Shown: positions 13,603-22,619, counted from the stretch's first letter. The stretch: DNA of 27,854 nt from JABMRP01 sp964444795 (GCA_964444795.1 CAYUIQ010000106.1:1-27854), one strand, 5' to 3'. The notes: generated from the sequence alone by a model not told the origin. Numbers and translations: made by a program.

Positions 13603-13643
13603 GTAGAACGCCACGCACGTTCCCCTGGCCCTCACTTCCGGCC

Positions 13644-13662
13644 CCTCTCCCACGGGGAGAGG
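13644..13662 (-). repeat. REP-like hairpin, copy 2 (inverted)
   Basis: CCTCTCCC (13644-13651) pairs with GGGAGAGG (13655-13662). Read on the minus strand, stem plus tail (GGGAGAGGGGCCGGAAGTGAGGG) parallels copy 1 at 12418-12454. The hairpin lies 21 nt past the sulfatase stop codon. Confidence 0.6.
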
Positions 13663-13683
13663 AGAGACCTGCGCCCGGTGCCT

Positions 13684-15093
13684 TCACTCCTCAACCATCG
13701 CCCGAAACGCTTCTATCGAGCGTTGGTAATAGGGCGTGGCGATGGGACCCTGCAGAAGCGGATCGTCGACCTCTTTCATCCAGGCGTGGAGTTTTTGCGA
13801 CAATTCCTTGACCACCGGCGCGTATTCCGGCTGCCGGGCAACGTCGTGGAATTCGTCGGGATCCTTTTGCAGGTCGAACAACTGCACGAACGGCCGCGTG
13901 CCGTTGCGTCTCGGGCGTTCGATATGTTGCGAAACGCGCATCGGCACCGCGTCGGTCGGGTAGATTACCGAGCGGCCCTTCTCGAAGTTACGGACCAGCT
14001 TGTAACGCTCCGTACGAATCGTTCGGCCCGTGTTGTCGCGCAATGCGTGGCTGACGCGCTGACCGAATGCATACTTCCGCGGCCCGTCGGTCGTCTTCCC
14101 ATCAATGACCGCCTTGAAGCTCATGCCCTGCACGTTCTCGGGAATGGGAACGCCGAGGACGTCCAACAGCGTGGGCAGCAGGTCAACGTTGCTCATCAAT
14201 TGCGAAAAGACCTTGCTGCCGGACATCGCGCTTTCGGGCAATCGCATGATCAGCGGTATCTTGAACCCGTCGTCGCGCAGCGACCACTTGCCGCCGGGAT
14301 ACGGAATGCCATGGTCGGCGGTGAAGATGACCAGCGTATCGGCGGCCACGGGGCTTGCTTTCAGGGCGGCGAGAATCTTGCCGATGTGGGCGTCGGTGAC
14401 GTGAATATCGGCCTGGTATCGGGCCAGGTCGTCACGAATCTCCGGCGTGTCTTGCAGATAAGGCGGAATGGTCACGCCCTTCTCCGTATACGGCTGCCGA
14501 TGCCGAAACGATCCGCCGGCCCGGTGGACCTCGAAGAACCCGACCTTCATGAAAAACGGCCCGTCGGACGGCTTTGCCTGACCGAGCCAATCGGAAGCCG
14601 CCTGGACCGTCTCTCCCGCCTTGCTCTGCCGCGACAGCACGGTTTGATAGCCGAGCGTGTGCGGATCGTCTTGTGTGACATGCTGCAATCCGACCAACAC
14701 GGTTCGGAAGCCGGCGTCGCGCAGGATGGCGGCCATGTGCCGTTCGCCTTCGTTCAGTTTCCACCACCAAGGCGCGTGGGTGAGGCCGAGCAGCCCGTTG
14801 GATTGCGGATAACGACCCGTGAGCATACTGCCCCGGGAGGGCGAACAGGTCGGGGAGGTCGAGAAGTAGTTGGCAAAGCGGACGCCTTCGCTGGCCAACG
14901 TATCGAGGTGCGGCGAATCGACCGACTCGATCCCATAACAGCCCAGATGGCGCCCCAGATCGTGGCAGGTGATCATCAAGACGTTGGGCCTGGCCGGTTC
15001 GGCCGCCTGCGCGTCGGCGGCAGCGGTCGCGATGAGCGATGCAATCGTGGCGATAGCCGGGACGAGGGACGATGTCGAAATGGAGAAGTTCAT
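13684..15093 (-). CDS. Sulfatase (alkaline phosphatase superfamily), exported
   Basis: This 469-aa protein starts at the ATG at 15093 with a Sec signal peptide (cleavage near AAADAQA-AEP). An in-frame TTG ten codons earlier is less likely. The N-terminal PNVLMITCHDLGRHLGCYG and the signature C83-S-P-S-R-G-S-M-L-T-G-R mark a type I sulfatase whose cysteine is converted to formylglycine. TADHGIPYPGGKWSLRDDG is the second metal-site region. This variant, with CHD in the first metal loop, resembles planctomycete sulfatases related to heparan N-sulfatase; the substrate is probably a sulfated polysaccharide but is not determinable. An active formylglycine-generating enzyme must be encoded elsewhere. 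It is one gene on the minus strand with its own promoter. Confidence 0.93.
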   Translation of the reverse strand: MNFSISTSSLVPAIATIASLIATAAADAQAAEPARPNVLMITCHDLGRHLGCYGIESVDSPHLDTLASEGVRFANYFSTSPTCSPSRGSMLTGRYPQSNGLLGLTHAPWWWKLNEGERHMAAILRDAGFRTVLVGLQHVTQDDPHTLGYQTVLSRQSKAGETVQAASDWLGQAKPSDGPFFMKVGFFEVHRAGGSFRHRQPYTEKGVTIPPYLQDTPEIRDDLARYQADIHVTDAHIGKILAALKASPVAADTLVIFTADHGIPYPGGKWSLRDDGFKIPLIMRLPESAMSGSKVFSQLMSNVDLLPTLLDVLGVPIPENVQGMSFKAVIDGKTTDGPRKYAFGQRVSHALRDNTGRTIRTERYKLVRNFEKGRSVIYPTDAVPMRVSQHIERPRRNGTRPFVQLFDLQKDPDEFHDVARQPEYAPVVKELSQKLHAWMKEVDDPLLQGPIATPYYQRSIEAFRAMVEE

Positions 15094-15132
15094 CTGTCTT
15101 TTTTCCGGTACGAGGATTGGCAACTGGCTGTA

Positions 15133-15161
15133 AGAATACCTAAGTTCTCCCTGCGTCGCAA
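15133..15161 (-). promoter_or_regulatory. Putative sigma70 promoter of the sulfatase gene
   Basis: On the minus strand TTGCGA (15156-15161), a 17-nt spacer and TATTCT (15133-15138) lie 39 nt before the ATG. The -10 box is identical to that proposed for the 19629-22607 gene. Confidence 0.5.
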
Positions 15162-15196
15162 GCGACCGACATCCCGCGGTGCCGTCATCCTCCGGG

Positions 15197-18154
15197 TTAG
15201 CGATCCGCGTATCTCCCGGCGGCCGCCAGCCGCGCGGCCAGCGCCTGCTGCATCAGCCGCTTGCCCGATTGCGAGGCTTTCTCCGGCGCCAAAGCGAGCA
15301 GGGCCTTGGCCGCTTTGGCTGCCTTTCCGGATCCTTTGATCTGCGCGAGAAACGCGCGGCAGGGCTCTTCGGTCACCGGTTGCGTCAGATCGATGGAGAG
15401 TTCCCTCAACAGTTCGAGCAGCTTGCCGTAATCACGGGGCATGCGATCCAGCTTGCCGCACAGGGCCCGCTGCAACGACTGCTGCACGACCAGGGCATGA
15501 ACCCCCGACACGCGGGCCACCTCGGCCAGCGTTCGCTGCCAGCGGCCCGGCTTCACCAGCCCGGTGGGCAGCAGTTGGGCGAGCATCGGACCGAAGTTGT
15601 CGGCACCGAGACGCCCATCTTCGATCGCGCCGATGGCGGCGTCGGTGGCCAGCCCGTATTCGCCCGGCTCTTTTGCGCCCAAGCCAGCCGCCAGCAGCAG
15701 CAGGCCCATCGATCGAAGCGGCGTACCCGAGTCGAGCAGCGGTTCCAACATTGCCTTGTTCTGCCATCGGGCTTCCCACCAGTCGATGTTGTCGGCAATG
15801 TCGAAGGCCGCGGCGGCGAAGAACGACTCCCGCGCTTGTGGCCAGACGGTGGCTGTCCAGCGAACCGAGCCCACCGTTCGCCCTCCGGCGCCGCCCAATT
15901 CCCAGATCTGCCCGACGGAACGCTGGGCGTGCAGGATGACGGTGATGCAATCGGGATCGACACTCTCGGGCGGCTTCGGCTTCGAATGGATGAACAAGTC
16001 GGTATGGCCGTGGCTCCGCGTTGCGCAGCGGAAGGAATACGAGGCCGCGAGGCCGGCGTCGGGGCCGAGACTTGGGAAGACATTTTCGATCTTTGCGTCG
16101 TCCGACCAGGGCGCCCGGCATCGGGCCGCGGCAATCCACAGCGAGGCCGTCTTGCCGATCGTCACCCGCTCTGCTCCCAGTGCGTAGCGGATCGCCCGTT
16201 GCCATTCGGTGGTGGCCTTCTTGAGTTGCTCCAGGGCTTCCGTTCGTCCCTCGGGAGCCGTCCGCAGCATCGCCAGGCACACGTCGCTGGGGATCGGGTC
16301 GTCGCCCTTCCATGCGGCGGCCCTTCGGGCGAGTTCTCGTGCGTCGATCCATCCGCCGGAATGGGTCGGCGCGCCCAGCAGGGGGGCCGCTTTGCCGACG
16401 GCGATTCGCTCGGCCAGGGCCAGCGAACGCCGCGACAGGAACCCGATCGCCTTTTTCAGGTTCCGCGAGGTCCAGGATTCCTGCTCCCCTTCTTCCTCCT
16501 GGGCATCCGCCTCTGCCGGAAGAGCCGTTCCCGTGCCCCACGTGTAGACCAATCCGCATAGATCGCTATCCGGGCCCATCCCCCGAAACGGAGCCATGTC
16601 TTCCTTTAGTAGATGGGTGGCCCGCTTGAGCAACGGACCGACGCGCTGCGGGAAATCGTCGGGCCGTTGGTCACACAGTCGCGACAACCCGTCCATCGCC
16701 CGCTCGGCGTCGTCGGCCAGCGACTCGTCCTCGATCACCCGCGCACAGACGTCGATCAGTTCGTCGAGGTCTTCGATCGGCGTCAATTGTTCGGCGGGAT
16801 CGAGTCGCGAGATGTCCGTACCGTCGAAGGAAGCGGCGGGAACGGCGACGCGGCCGTGTTCGATGTGGTCCAGCAGGGCGTCGATTCCGAAAATCTCGCG
16901 CAGCGCCGGATCGAGCCCTTCGAGGTCGACGGGCCTGTCGTCGGCCGCCGGCTGCATGGATGCGGTGCCGTCATCGACCGCGCCGATCCACTGGGCCAGC
17001 CGATCGCGCAGCGAAGGGGCGACAATCTCCGCATACTCGGCCATGGCGGCGACGAGTTCCCCGTCGCCGGGTGTCCCGGTCTGGTCGATGATCTTCATGG
17101 CCGCTTCCTGGACGTCGGCCGCTTCGTGGCCCAGGGCGGTCACCGCGGCCAGGGCGACGTCGCGCGACGCGTCGGGCGACTGCTTGGCGGTTTTGGCAAG
17201 CAAGGCCAGCGCCTTCTTCACGATCCCTTTCTGCCGCGATTGGAGCACGGGTTGCAGTCCGGCGATCAGCGCGCCGGCGTCGTACGCGCCCGTCTTGGCC
17301 AGCCGCTCGACTTTCTTGAACGCCCAGGAGACGATATTTGGTGCCGAGACACCCAGCAGCCGCAGGTAGCGCGGGGCGTGGTCTGCCGTTTCTTCCGGCG
17401 AGGCCTTCAGGGCGTCGTAGAAGGCGGCGAACCACTTCGCCCGGTAGTGGTTGAAATCGCGGTCCAACGCATCGAGCGAACAACTCAGGAGGCGCTCTCG
17501 CGGCAGCCGCCCGGCGTTCATTAGCGAAAGCAGGGCGTCGCTCCACTTCCCGCCCCACGAGAACCGGTCAAAGTTGGCCAGACTGTTTTCACCGGCCCCG
17601 TCGTACTCGAAAAGCCGCCAGACCTCGTCGTCGAGCAAGCCGGGATCATCCAGCAGGCACTGTTCGAGCGAGGCATCTTCTTCGGTCGGGCCGCGACTGC
17701 CGGCGATCCCGCTGATCATCCCCTGATAGTAGTTGGGATGGTCCGGCCTGTCGGCCAAACCGGCGGCCACGAGCCGGCGGACGAGCGTCCAATTCACCCA
17801 GTAGTATTCTTCGTCGAGCAGCGAAGGCACCCACTGACGTACCCAATTGGGACGCCGATCGATGAGCAGTTGATAGACGACCTCTTGCTGGGGGCGCCGA
17901 TGGGCCGCGAGTTTCTTCAACTCCGAGAGTGTCGCCGTGGCAAACAGGGCCGCTTCGGCGGCGGGCATCAACGGGTTGGGGGAGAATGAACCCGGCGACG
18001 TCTCGATGAAGTCGTTTTTCTGAATCTTGTTGAACCACTTGCGGCAAAGGGGCGCCAGTTCGCGTCGCTGTTTCTCGGGAACGTCCTTGAAATACGCGAC
18101 GCACGCCTCGCTGTCGCCCTGCTCCAGGATCTCGGTCAACTGCTGTTCACTCAC
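15197..18154 (-). CDS. Large DUF6493-like protein, partner of SWIM protein
   Basis: This 985-aa soluble, mostly helical protein begins MSEQQLTEILEQGDSEACVAYF, then LAPLCRKWFNKIQKNDF. The middle has HEAT-like helical pairs (ALALLAKTAKQSPDASRDVALAAVTALG). The C-terminal part is tryptophan-rich and helical, ending SGKRLMQQALAARLAAAGRYADR. It recalls the DUF6493 family, which I associate with SWIM zinc-finger neighbours; no enzymatic motif is apparent. I set the start at GTG 18154, because GGAGGAA sits 7 nt upstream and the codon overlaps the end of the SWIM gene by 8 nt (GTGAGTGA). The longer open frame back to 18334 is the shadow of the SWIM gene. The overlap indicates translational coupling and a probable physical partnership. 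Function is unknown. Confidence 0.85.
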   Translation of the reverse strand: MSEQQLTEILEQGDSEACVAYFKDVPEKQRRELAPLCRKWFNKIQKNDFIETSPGSFSPNPLMPAAEAALFATATLSELKKLAAHRRPQQEVVYQLLIDRRPNWVRQWVPSLLDEEYYWVNWTLVRRLVAAGLADRPDHPNYYQGMISGIAGSRGPTEEDASLEQCLLDDPGLLDDEVWRLFEYDGAGENSLANFDRFSWGGKWSDALLSLMNAGRLPRERLLSCSLDALDRDFNHYRAKWFAAFYDALKASPEETADHAPRYLRLLGVSAPNIVSWAFKKVERLAKTGAYDAGALIAGLQPVLQSRQKGIVKKALALLAKTAKQSPDASRDVALAAVTALGHEAADVQEAAMKIIDQTGTPGDGELVAAMAEYAEIVAPSLRDRLAQWIGAVDDGTASMQPAADDRPVDLEGLDPALREIFGIDALLDHIEHGRVAVPAASFDGTDISRLDPAEQLTPIEDLDELIDVCARVIEDESLADDAERAMDGLSRLCDQRPDDFPQRVGPLLKRATHLLKEDMAPFRGMGPDSDLCGLVYTWGTGTALPAEADAQEEEGEQESWTSRNLKKAIGFLSRRSLALAERIAVGKAAPLLGAPTHSGGWIDARELARRAAAWKGDDPIPSDVCLAMLRTAPEGRTEALEQLKKATTEWQRAIRYALGAERVTIGKTASLWIAAARCRAPWSDDAKIENVFPSLGPDAGLAASYSFRCATRSHGHTDLFIHSKPKPPESVDPDCITVILHAQRSVGQIWELGGAGGRTVGSVRWTATVWPQARESFFAAAAFDIADNIDWWEARWQNKAMLEPLLDSGTPLRSMGLLLLAAGLGAKEPGEYGLATDAAIGAIEDGRLGADNFGPMLAQLLPTGLVKPGRWQRTLAEVARVSGVHALVVQQSLQRALCGKLDRMPRDYGKLLELLRELSIDLTQPVTEEPCRAFLAQIKGSGKAAKAAKALLALAPEKASQSGKRLMQQALAARLAAAGRYADR

Positions 18155-19511
18155 CGTCGGTTTCCTCCAGAATGATGCGCGTTGCCAGGATGTGCTTGCA
18201 GGGGCCGCGACTCGCCCCGTGCTTGGCGTGCCAGGGACACGTACAGCGGGACGTCTCGGCCGCCAGCCGCACGCGATGTTCCACGCCGCTGCCTTCGACC
18301 CGTGCTTCGACTTGCGCGGCCGAACGGGTGACAATACGCACCTTGCCCTGGTCGATCAGTTTGCGGGCGTTTTTCAGCCGCGGCTGCAATTTTTCCACTT
18401 GTGATACGTCGAACGGCAACTCGCGGTGAAAATAGGACGACTCGTCCAGGTCGTATCCAACCAACCCCCGCGAGCCCAGCACCGCCAGCGCGTTTCGCAC
18501 CACGCCGGCTTCCAGCCCCAGGCCCTTGGTCACATCCTCCAGATCGATCACCGATTGCCATTTCAGACAGGCGCGGACCTTCGGCAGCGCGGCCTTCCAG
18601 GCCTCCGAAGCGAGCGACTCCAGCGCCTGGCCTTCGCCGGAGAATCCCCGCCACACCTCCGGGCTCAGGGCCAGATGAAACCGCGAATCGTCGAAGACCA
18701 ACTCCCAACCGGACGCCCCGGTTGCGTCGTCGGCATAGACGCGCATCGATCGGGCCCGCGAGGCCAGTCCTTCGAGCACCCTGAGACGTTCCAGCCCGCC
18801 GATGCGCACCGCACCGCGACTCTCGCGTTGGGAGAGCCGCAAGCCACGACCGGCCGGGGTGACCCAGGTTGCTCGCCGGTTCGTCTTCATCCTCGGCAAC
18901 GAGCGAAGAAAACGATTCGCCTCGACCCCGGGTACCTCCAGCATGGGCTGCATTCGGCTTTGACACGCCTGGACCTCGACAAACCCCTTCACCCACCGCA
19001 CCGGCAGCTTCACCTTCTTCTCGACGACCGCCTCGCGATTCTTCGACAGAGCGACCTCATCGGTGCCGACGGAGAGGGAGACGTCGTCCGTCGGGCGTAT
19101 CGTTGCCAGGGCGGAGAGCATCGGCTGGTTGAAGTCGACGTTGGTTGTGCCCCGGCCAAACGTCGTGCCGGCCAGCGCGTCCGGCCGCAGATCAACGCGC
19201 GCATACACGCCGCAACAACCGGAAAATCCTTCCAGCCGCAGCCGATCGTCGCTGCTGGTGACCACCGGGTCGGCCATGGCGAGAATTCGCCCCAGCATGG
19301 CCGGCGGCACGTGGAACCGGGCTTGCACCACGCGCATCAGACTTCGCAACATCTTGGCCGTGTGCTCGGGACGCACCAGCCGGCCGGTGAAAAAGTAGGG
19401 ATGATCGTCTTCCTCTTCGGAAAACGTCGCAAGCTGCAACGTCCGCGACGGCGGGTCCCATCGCGACGGTTGCAAATAGCGGTACGTGTAGTCCAGGGCT
19501 AGCGCGGTCAC
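18147..19511 (-). CDS. SWIM zinc-finger protein
   Basis: This 454-aa protein carries a C-terminal SWIM zinc finger: C423-T-C425-P-W-x12-C438-K-H440, the C-x-C-xn-C-x-H pattern that binds nucleic acid or protein. The remaining 400 residues form a conserved region of its subfamily, with stretches such as FFTGRLVRPEHTAKMLRSLMRVVQARFHVPPAMLGRILAMADPVVT, SDDRLRLEGFSGCCGVYARVDL and FLRSLPRMKTNRRATWVTPAGRGLRLSQ. The start is uncertain. GTG 19511 gives MTALALDYTYRYLQPSRW and has AAGGG about 10 nt upstream; GTG 19550 and TTG 19607 are in-frame alternatives. It is the first gene of a two-gene operon with the DUF6493-like gene, overlapping it by 8 nt. Related SWIM proteins occur beside MoxR ATPase and VWA genes, but none is seen here. 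Confidence 0.87.
   Translation of the reverse strand: MTALALDYTYRYLQPSRWDPPSRTLQLATFSEEEDDHPYFFTGRLVRPEHTAKMLRSLMRVVQARFHVPPAMLGRILAMADPVVTSSDDRLRLEGFSGCCGVYARVDLRPDALAGTTFGRGTTNVDFNQPMLSALATIRPTDDVSLSVGTDEVALSKNREAVVEKKVKLPVRWVKGFVEVQACQSRMQPMLEVPGVEANRFLRSLPRMKTNRRATWVTPAGRGLRLSQRESRGAVRIGGLERLRVLEGLASRARSMRVYADDATGASGWELVFDDSRFHLALSPEVWRGFSGEGQALESLASEAWKAALPKVRACLKWQSVIDLEDVTKGLGLEAGVVRNALAVLGSRGLVGYDLDESSYFHRELPFDVSQVEKLQPRLKNARKLIDQGKVRIVTRSAAQVEARVEGSGVEHRVRLAAETSRCTCPWHAKHGASRGPCKHILATRIILEETDGE
18162..18168 (-). promoter_or_regulatory. Shine-Dalgarno fixing a GTG start inside the SWIM gene
   Basis: GGAGGAA on the minus strand lies 7 nt before GTG 18154, within the last codons of the SWIM gene. 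It is among the strongest binding sites in the window. Confidence 0.7.
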
Positions 19512-19628
19512 CGTGGTTGGGCCCTTGGGGATCGGTAGAGCAGTAGCCACCTCGAACGGGTAGCCAGTGATTCTACCCGAAATGTGGCTTCTCGGGCCAG
19601 TCCCCAAGTTATTCAGTGGCCAGTTTTC

Positions 19629-22607
19629 TTACGCAGCGCGTCGTCGTCGCCGGCCGAGCAAGCCCAGGCCCAGCAGGCCGAGGGCCGCCAAGACAAACGT
19701 GGACGGTTCGGGCACGGCCTGGGCGATCATCAGGTTGTCGAAGCCGCCGATGTGGGTGGAACTGAAGTTGATGTAGTTGTTGGCATACCCGCCACCGGTC
19801 TTGACGAAGCTGTAGACGGAAAGGCCGTCCGCGAAGATGTCGATATTTGTCTGACCGACACCGTCGAAGGGGTTGCTGTCAGTCGGGTCTGTCAGCAGCA
19901 ACTCGAAGTGGTGGAGCTGGTTGGTGACGGGAGTGCTGGAGGTCCATGACCCGGCGCCGCCCGTCACGTCGGTGCTGCCGTCAAACGCTTGGATACCCCC
20001 GTTGCCGCGGAAGAGAATGCCGAAATGCTCCGCACCGGTGTTGATGAACGCGTTGCGGTCGGCCTGGCTGAGCCCCAAGGAAATCGCTCCCCAAACCGAG
20101 GTGTCGGCGTTGGCAACTAGATTGGGAGCCATGTCGAAAGCAATCAGCAATCCCCCGGCCGAATCGGCGTCGTTGAAGTTGTGATCCAGGGCGGTCGTCC
20201 CGTTGAAGGCGGACAGTAGATAATTCCCACCGTCCACGCTGCCCGTGGCGTTGCCGACCTGCTGGTTCCCAGCCGGGGTATATGTGACCGTGGCGCCGCC
20301 GACGGCCAAGCGCCCACCCTGACGCGCTTCGAGGTTGAAGTTCACGTCGTAGGTGTCGGGATTCCCCGGCGCGTAGAAGTTGTCCGTCAGCAGGGCCTTG
20401 TAGCCAGACATTTCGTTGCTGAAGGCGTACTGGTGCATCGACGCGTTGGTCAGCAGCGGCGAGAACGCGAAGGTCATTGAGGTGCCCTGGGCGACGTACT
20501 CGTACCGCAGGAGGTTGCCGTTGCGGTCGTTGGTGAAGTTCTGGTCGAAGGCGATCTGGTCGCCCTGGCTGGTGGTGATATCGATCAGCCGCCCGCCGAC
20601 GCCGCCGAACGCCGTGTTGTAGAACGTCGCCACGTACTTCTGCCCCGGGCGGAGGTTTCTCAGCGTCAGGGTCTCCGGGTTGTCGCCGTCGTAGAGGAAT
20701 TCCGTGAGCAGCCCGTTGACGTCGCCGGTGACCGGGTTGCCGTTATTGACGAAGTTGTTGGCCATGTTGGCCGTGCGATAGTTATTCGTGCCCGGGTTGT
20801 CGACGTTCGCGCCGGAACCCGTGAACACGGCACCGCTGACGGTCGTGTTGCCGGTGTGGTTGAGATTGATCGCGTGGGTGTAGGCCTTGCCCGCGGCGAT
20901 GCCGCTGTCGACGTCGCCGGTGAGCGGGTCGGGTGTGAAGGTCCCCGCCGAGAGCCCTGCGGCGAGCAGTTGATTCGTCAACGCATAGGTATGCGGCGAC
21001 GCGTTGCTGGGGAACGAGAGCGAGAGGTTCAACTGGCCGTCCGGTTGGGCGGTGTACACGTAGCTGACGACGGTGCCATTGTCCACACCGGGCACGGTGG
21101 GATTGAAGGAGGTCTCTTCGCCGAGGGCATCGAGATCGTCGAGGAGCGTCGTCCGGTCGGTGCCGTCCCATCCCACGAAGAAGAGCTTCGCGCGGTACTG
21201 CTGTCCTGGGATCAGGCCGGTGAGGTTGATATTCGCCTGGCTCCCGCCGTCGTGGAGGAACTTGTCGGCAAGACCGTTGTCGCCGGTGATGTTATTGCCG
21301 TCGACCCCGCCCCACGCGTTGGTATAGTCGTTGTTTCCACCGCCACTGGGGAAGGCGCCCGTGCCAGCGGCCGTAAAGGGCACACCATTGACCGAGGTGG
21401 CGACGGCGCCGGAGCCAAAGTTCAGTGCATGGCTGTACGTCCCGGCTTCGATCTCGGCGGACCAGTCGTTGGCGGGCTGGGTCACGTCGAACGGCGCATG
21501 GGGAGGCCCGAGCAACTCGTTGGTGAAGGCGTATTGGTGAAACGAGGCCGCGCCATGGGGCGTGAATGACACGCGGATCTCCCCGCTGGCCGGGGCCGTA
21601 TAGGCCAAGTTCAGCAGATTTCCGTTGCCGTCGCCGGAGAAGTTCTGATCGAAGACGTTCAGGCCGATCGCCGGCCCGCCGGTGCCGTCGTCCACGCTGA
21701 CGGTCTGAACTCGATCGCCCACGGGGCCGAAACCACGACCGTACCAAGTGGCGATGTAATCCCGGCCGGGCTCCAGGCCGGTCAGGGTCGTCGTCTGCGG
21801 ATTCCCGTTGTACCAGAAGTCCGAGATGAGCGTTCCCGTGTCGCCGGTGACATTGCCGGACGAACCGGTCCATCCGTTGTTGGCCCCGGTGATGCTCCAG
21901 TTGGCGCCAGAGGTATTCCCACCCGAGGGAGGCAGTGCTCGCTCGAACGGCACGCCGTTGACCGATCGCCCGGCCGCGGTGCCGGCGGTGTCGACCGCGT
22001 GCGTGTAGAGCTTGCCGACGGCGATGCCGGAGTCAGCGTCGCCGCTCATCGTGGCCGTGCTGAACACGACATCCGAGGAGAGGTTGACCTCGAAGGCATA
22101 CGTCCTGCCGAGATTGCCGTTGCTGAACCCGTCGATCGTGCTGCCGGGAGTCGGCGCGGGATAGCTGTTGTCGTGGTCTACGTTTCCACCGCCGCTGTAA
22201 TCCACCCGCCCACCGGCCGTGTAGACGCCGGCAAACATGTTGGCCGCCGAAGACAGCGCGACCGTCTGCGAGCCGGGCGCGTACGTGTCGGTGACGATGC
22301 CCGTGGCGCTGGTGTTGAAGTCCGGCCCGACCCACACCGTGGTGTACGTACTGGGCGATCCGGTGGCCAGAAACGGCGTGACCGTGCCCGATGTGCCGGA
22401 GGAGTCAAAGGAGAAACTGTCGATGTTGTAGGTCAGCGCGGGAAGAGGCACGAAGTCCCGCTCGACGTTCAGCCGATCCCCGGTATCGGGGGCGGAGTTG
22501 CTGCCGGTGCCGGCGCCAGGGCCGATCATAACGGAAGCCCCCATGGTAGTACCGGCCAGCGTGACCAGGACGGCTGCCAGCGCCAATACGAAAACTCGAT
22601 GTCTCAT
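19629..22607 (-). CDS. Large PEP-CTERM protein with three tandem domains and a lectin-like domain
   Basis: This 992-aa exported protein has a Sec signal over residues 1-24 (MRHRVFVLALAAVLVTLAG). Residues about 30-185 are a beta-rich domain. Three tandem units follow at about 189-367, 381-549 and 565-734. Each runs from a YTHA/YSHA-type strand through SVNGVPF or VSGAVF and a GD-x-G-L region, then L-x-PG-(R/Q)-x-Y-x-A, to a closing (H)QYAF-(T/S)-NE or TYALTNQ. Residues about 741-960 resemble a LamG/concanavalin-like sandwich. The tail is VPEPSTFVLAALGLLGLGLLGRRRRRAA, a PEP-CTERM signal. The start at 22607 is fixed by GGAGGA 6 nt upstream. It is rich in Gly, Asn and Thr and poor in Cys, as expected for surface adhesins or matrix proteins. 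The ligand is unknown. It is divergent from the dihaem protein gene. Confidence 0.9.
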   Translation of the reverse strand: MRHRVFVLALAAVLVTLAGTTMGASVMIGPGAGTGSNSAPDTGDRLNVERDFVPLPALTYNIDSFSFDSSGTSGTVTPFLATGSPSTYTTVWVGPDFNTSATGIVTDTYAPGSQTVALSSAANMFAGVYTAGGRVDYSGGGNVDHDNSYPAPTPGSTIDGFSNGNLGRTYAFEVNLSSDVVFSTATMSGDADSGIAVGKLYTHAVDTAGTAAGRSVNGVPFERALPPSGGNTSGANWSITGANNGWTGSSGNVTGDTGTLISDFWYNGNPQTTTLTGLEPGRDYIATWYGRGFGPVGDRVQTVSVDDGTGGPAIGLNVFDQNFSGDGNGNLLNLAYTAPASGEIRVSFTPHGAASFHQYAFTNELLGPPHAPFDVTQPANDWSAEIEAGTYSHALNFGSGAVATSVNGVPFTAAGTGAFPSGGGNNDYTNAWGGVDGNNITGDNGLADKFLHDGGSQANINLTGLIPGQQYRAKLFFVGWDGTDRTTLLDDLDALGEETSFNPTVPGVDNGTVVSYVYTAQPDGQLNLSLSFPSNASPHTYALTNQLLAAGLSAGTFTPDPLTGDVDSGIAAGKAYTHAINLNHTGNTTVSGAVFTGSGANVDNPGTNNYRTANMANNFVNNGNPVTGDVNGLLTEFLYDGDNPETLTLRNLRPGQKYVATFYNTAFGGVGGRLIDITTSQGDQIAFDQNFTNDRNGNLLRYEYVAQGTSMTFAFSPLLTNASMHQYAFSNEMSGYKALLTDNFYAPGNPDTYDVNFNLEARQGGRLAVGGATVTYTPAGNQQVGNATGSVDGGNYLLSAFNGTTALDHNFNDADSAGGLLIAFDMAPNLVANADTSVWGAISLGLSQADRNAFINTGAEHFGILFRGNGGIQAFDGSTDVTGGAGSWTSSTPVTNQLHHFELLLTDPTDSNPFDGVGQTNIDIFADGLSVYSFVKTGGGYANNYINFSSTHIGGFDNLMIAQAVPEPSTFVLAALGLLGLGLLGRRRRRAA

Positions 22608-22613
22608 GGCAAA

Positions 22614-22619
22614 TCCTCC
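22614..22619 (-). promoter_or_regulatory. Ribosome binding site deciding the start at 22607
   Basis: GGAGGA on the minus strand with 6 nt to the ATG. It excludes the in-frame start at 22643, which would put twelve residues in front of the signal peptide. Confidence 0.75.

Larger units (their letters stand above)
13348..13683. other. Repeat nest between convergent genes
   Basis: The 336 nt between the GNAT and sulfatase stop codons are nearly filled by three inverted-repeat elements in series: type A palindrome (13351-13429), a 159-nt palindromic element (13444-13602) and a REP-like hairpin (13644-13662). No gene is supported. Any of the hairpins could end transcription from either side. Confidence 0.7.

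Noticed and set aside
13678..15339. 553-codon plus-strand frame
   Set aside because: Antisense to the sulfatase, which has the CSPSR signature; the plus frame has no recognisable domain.
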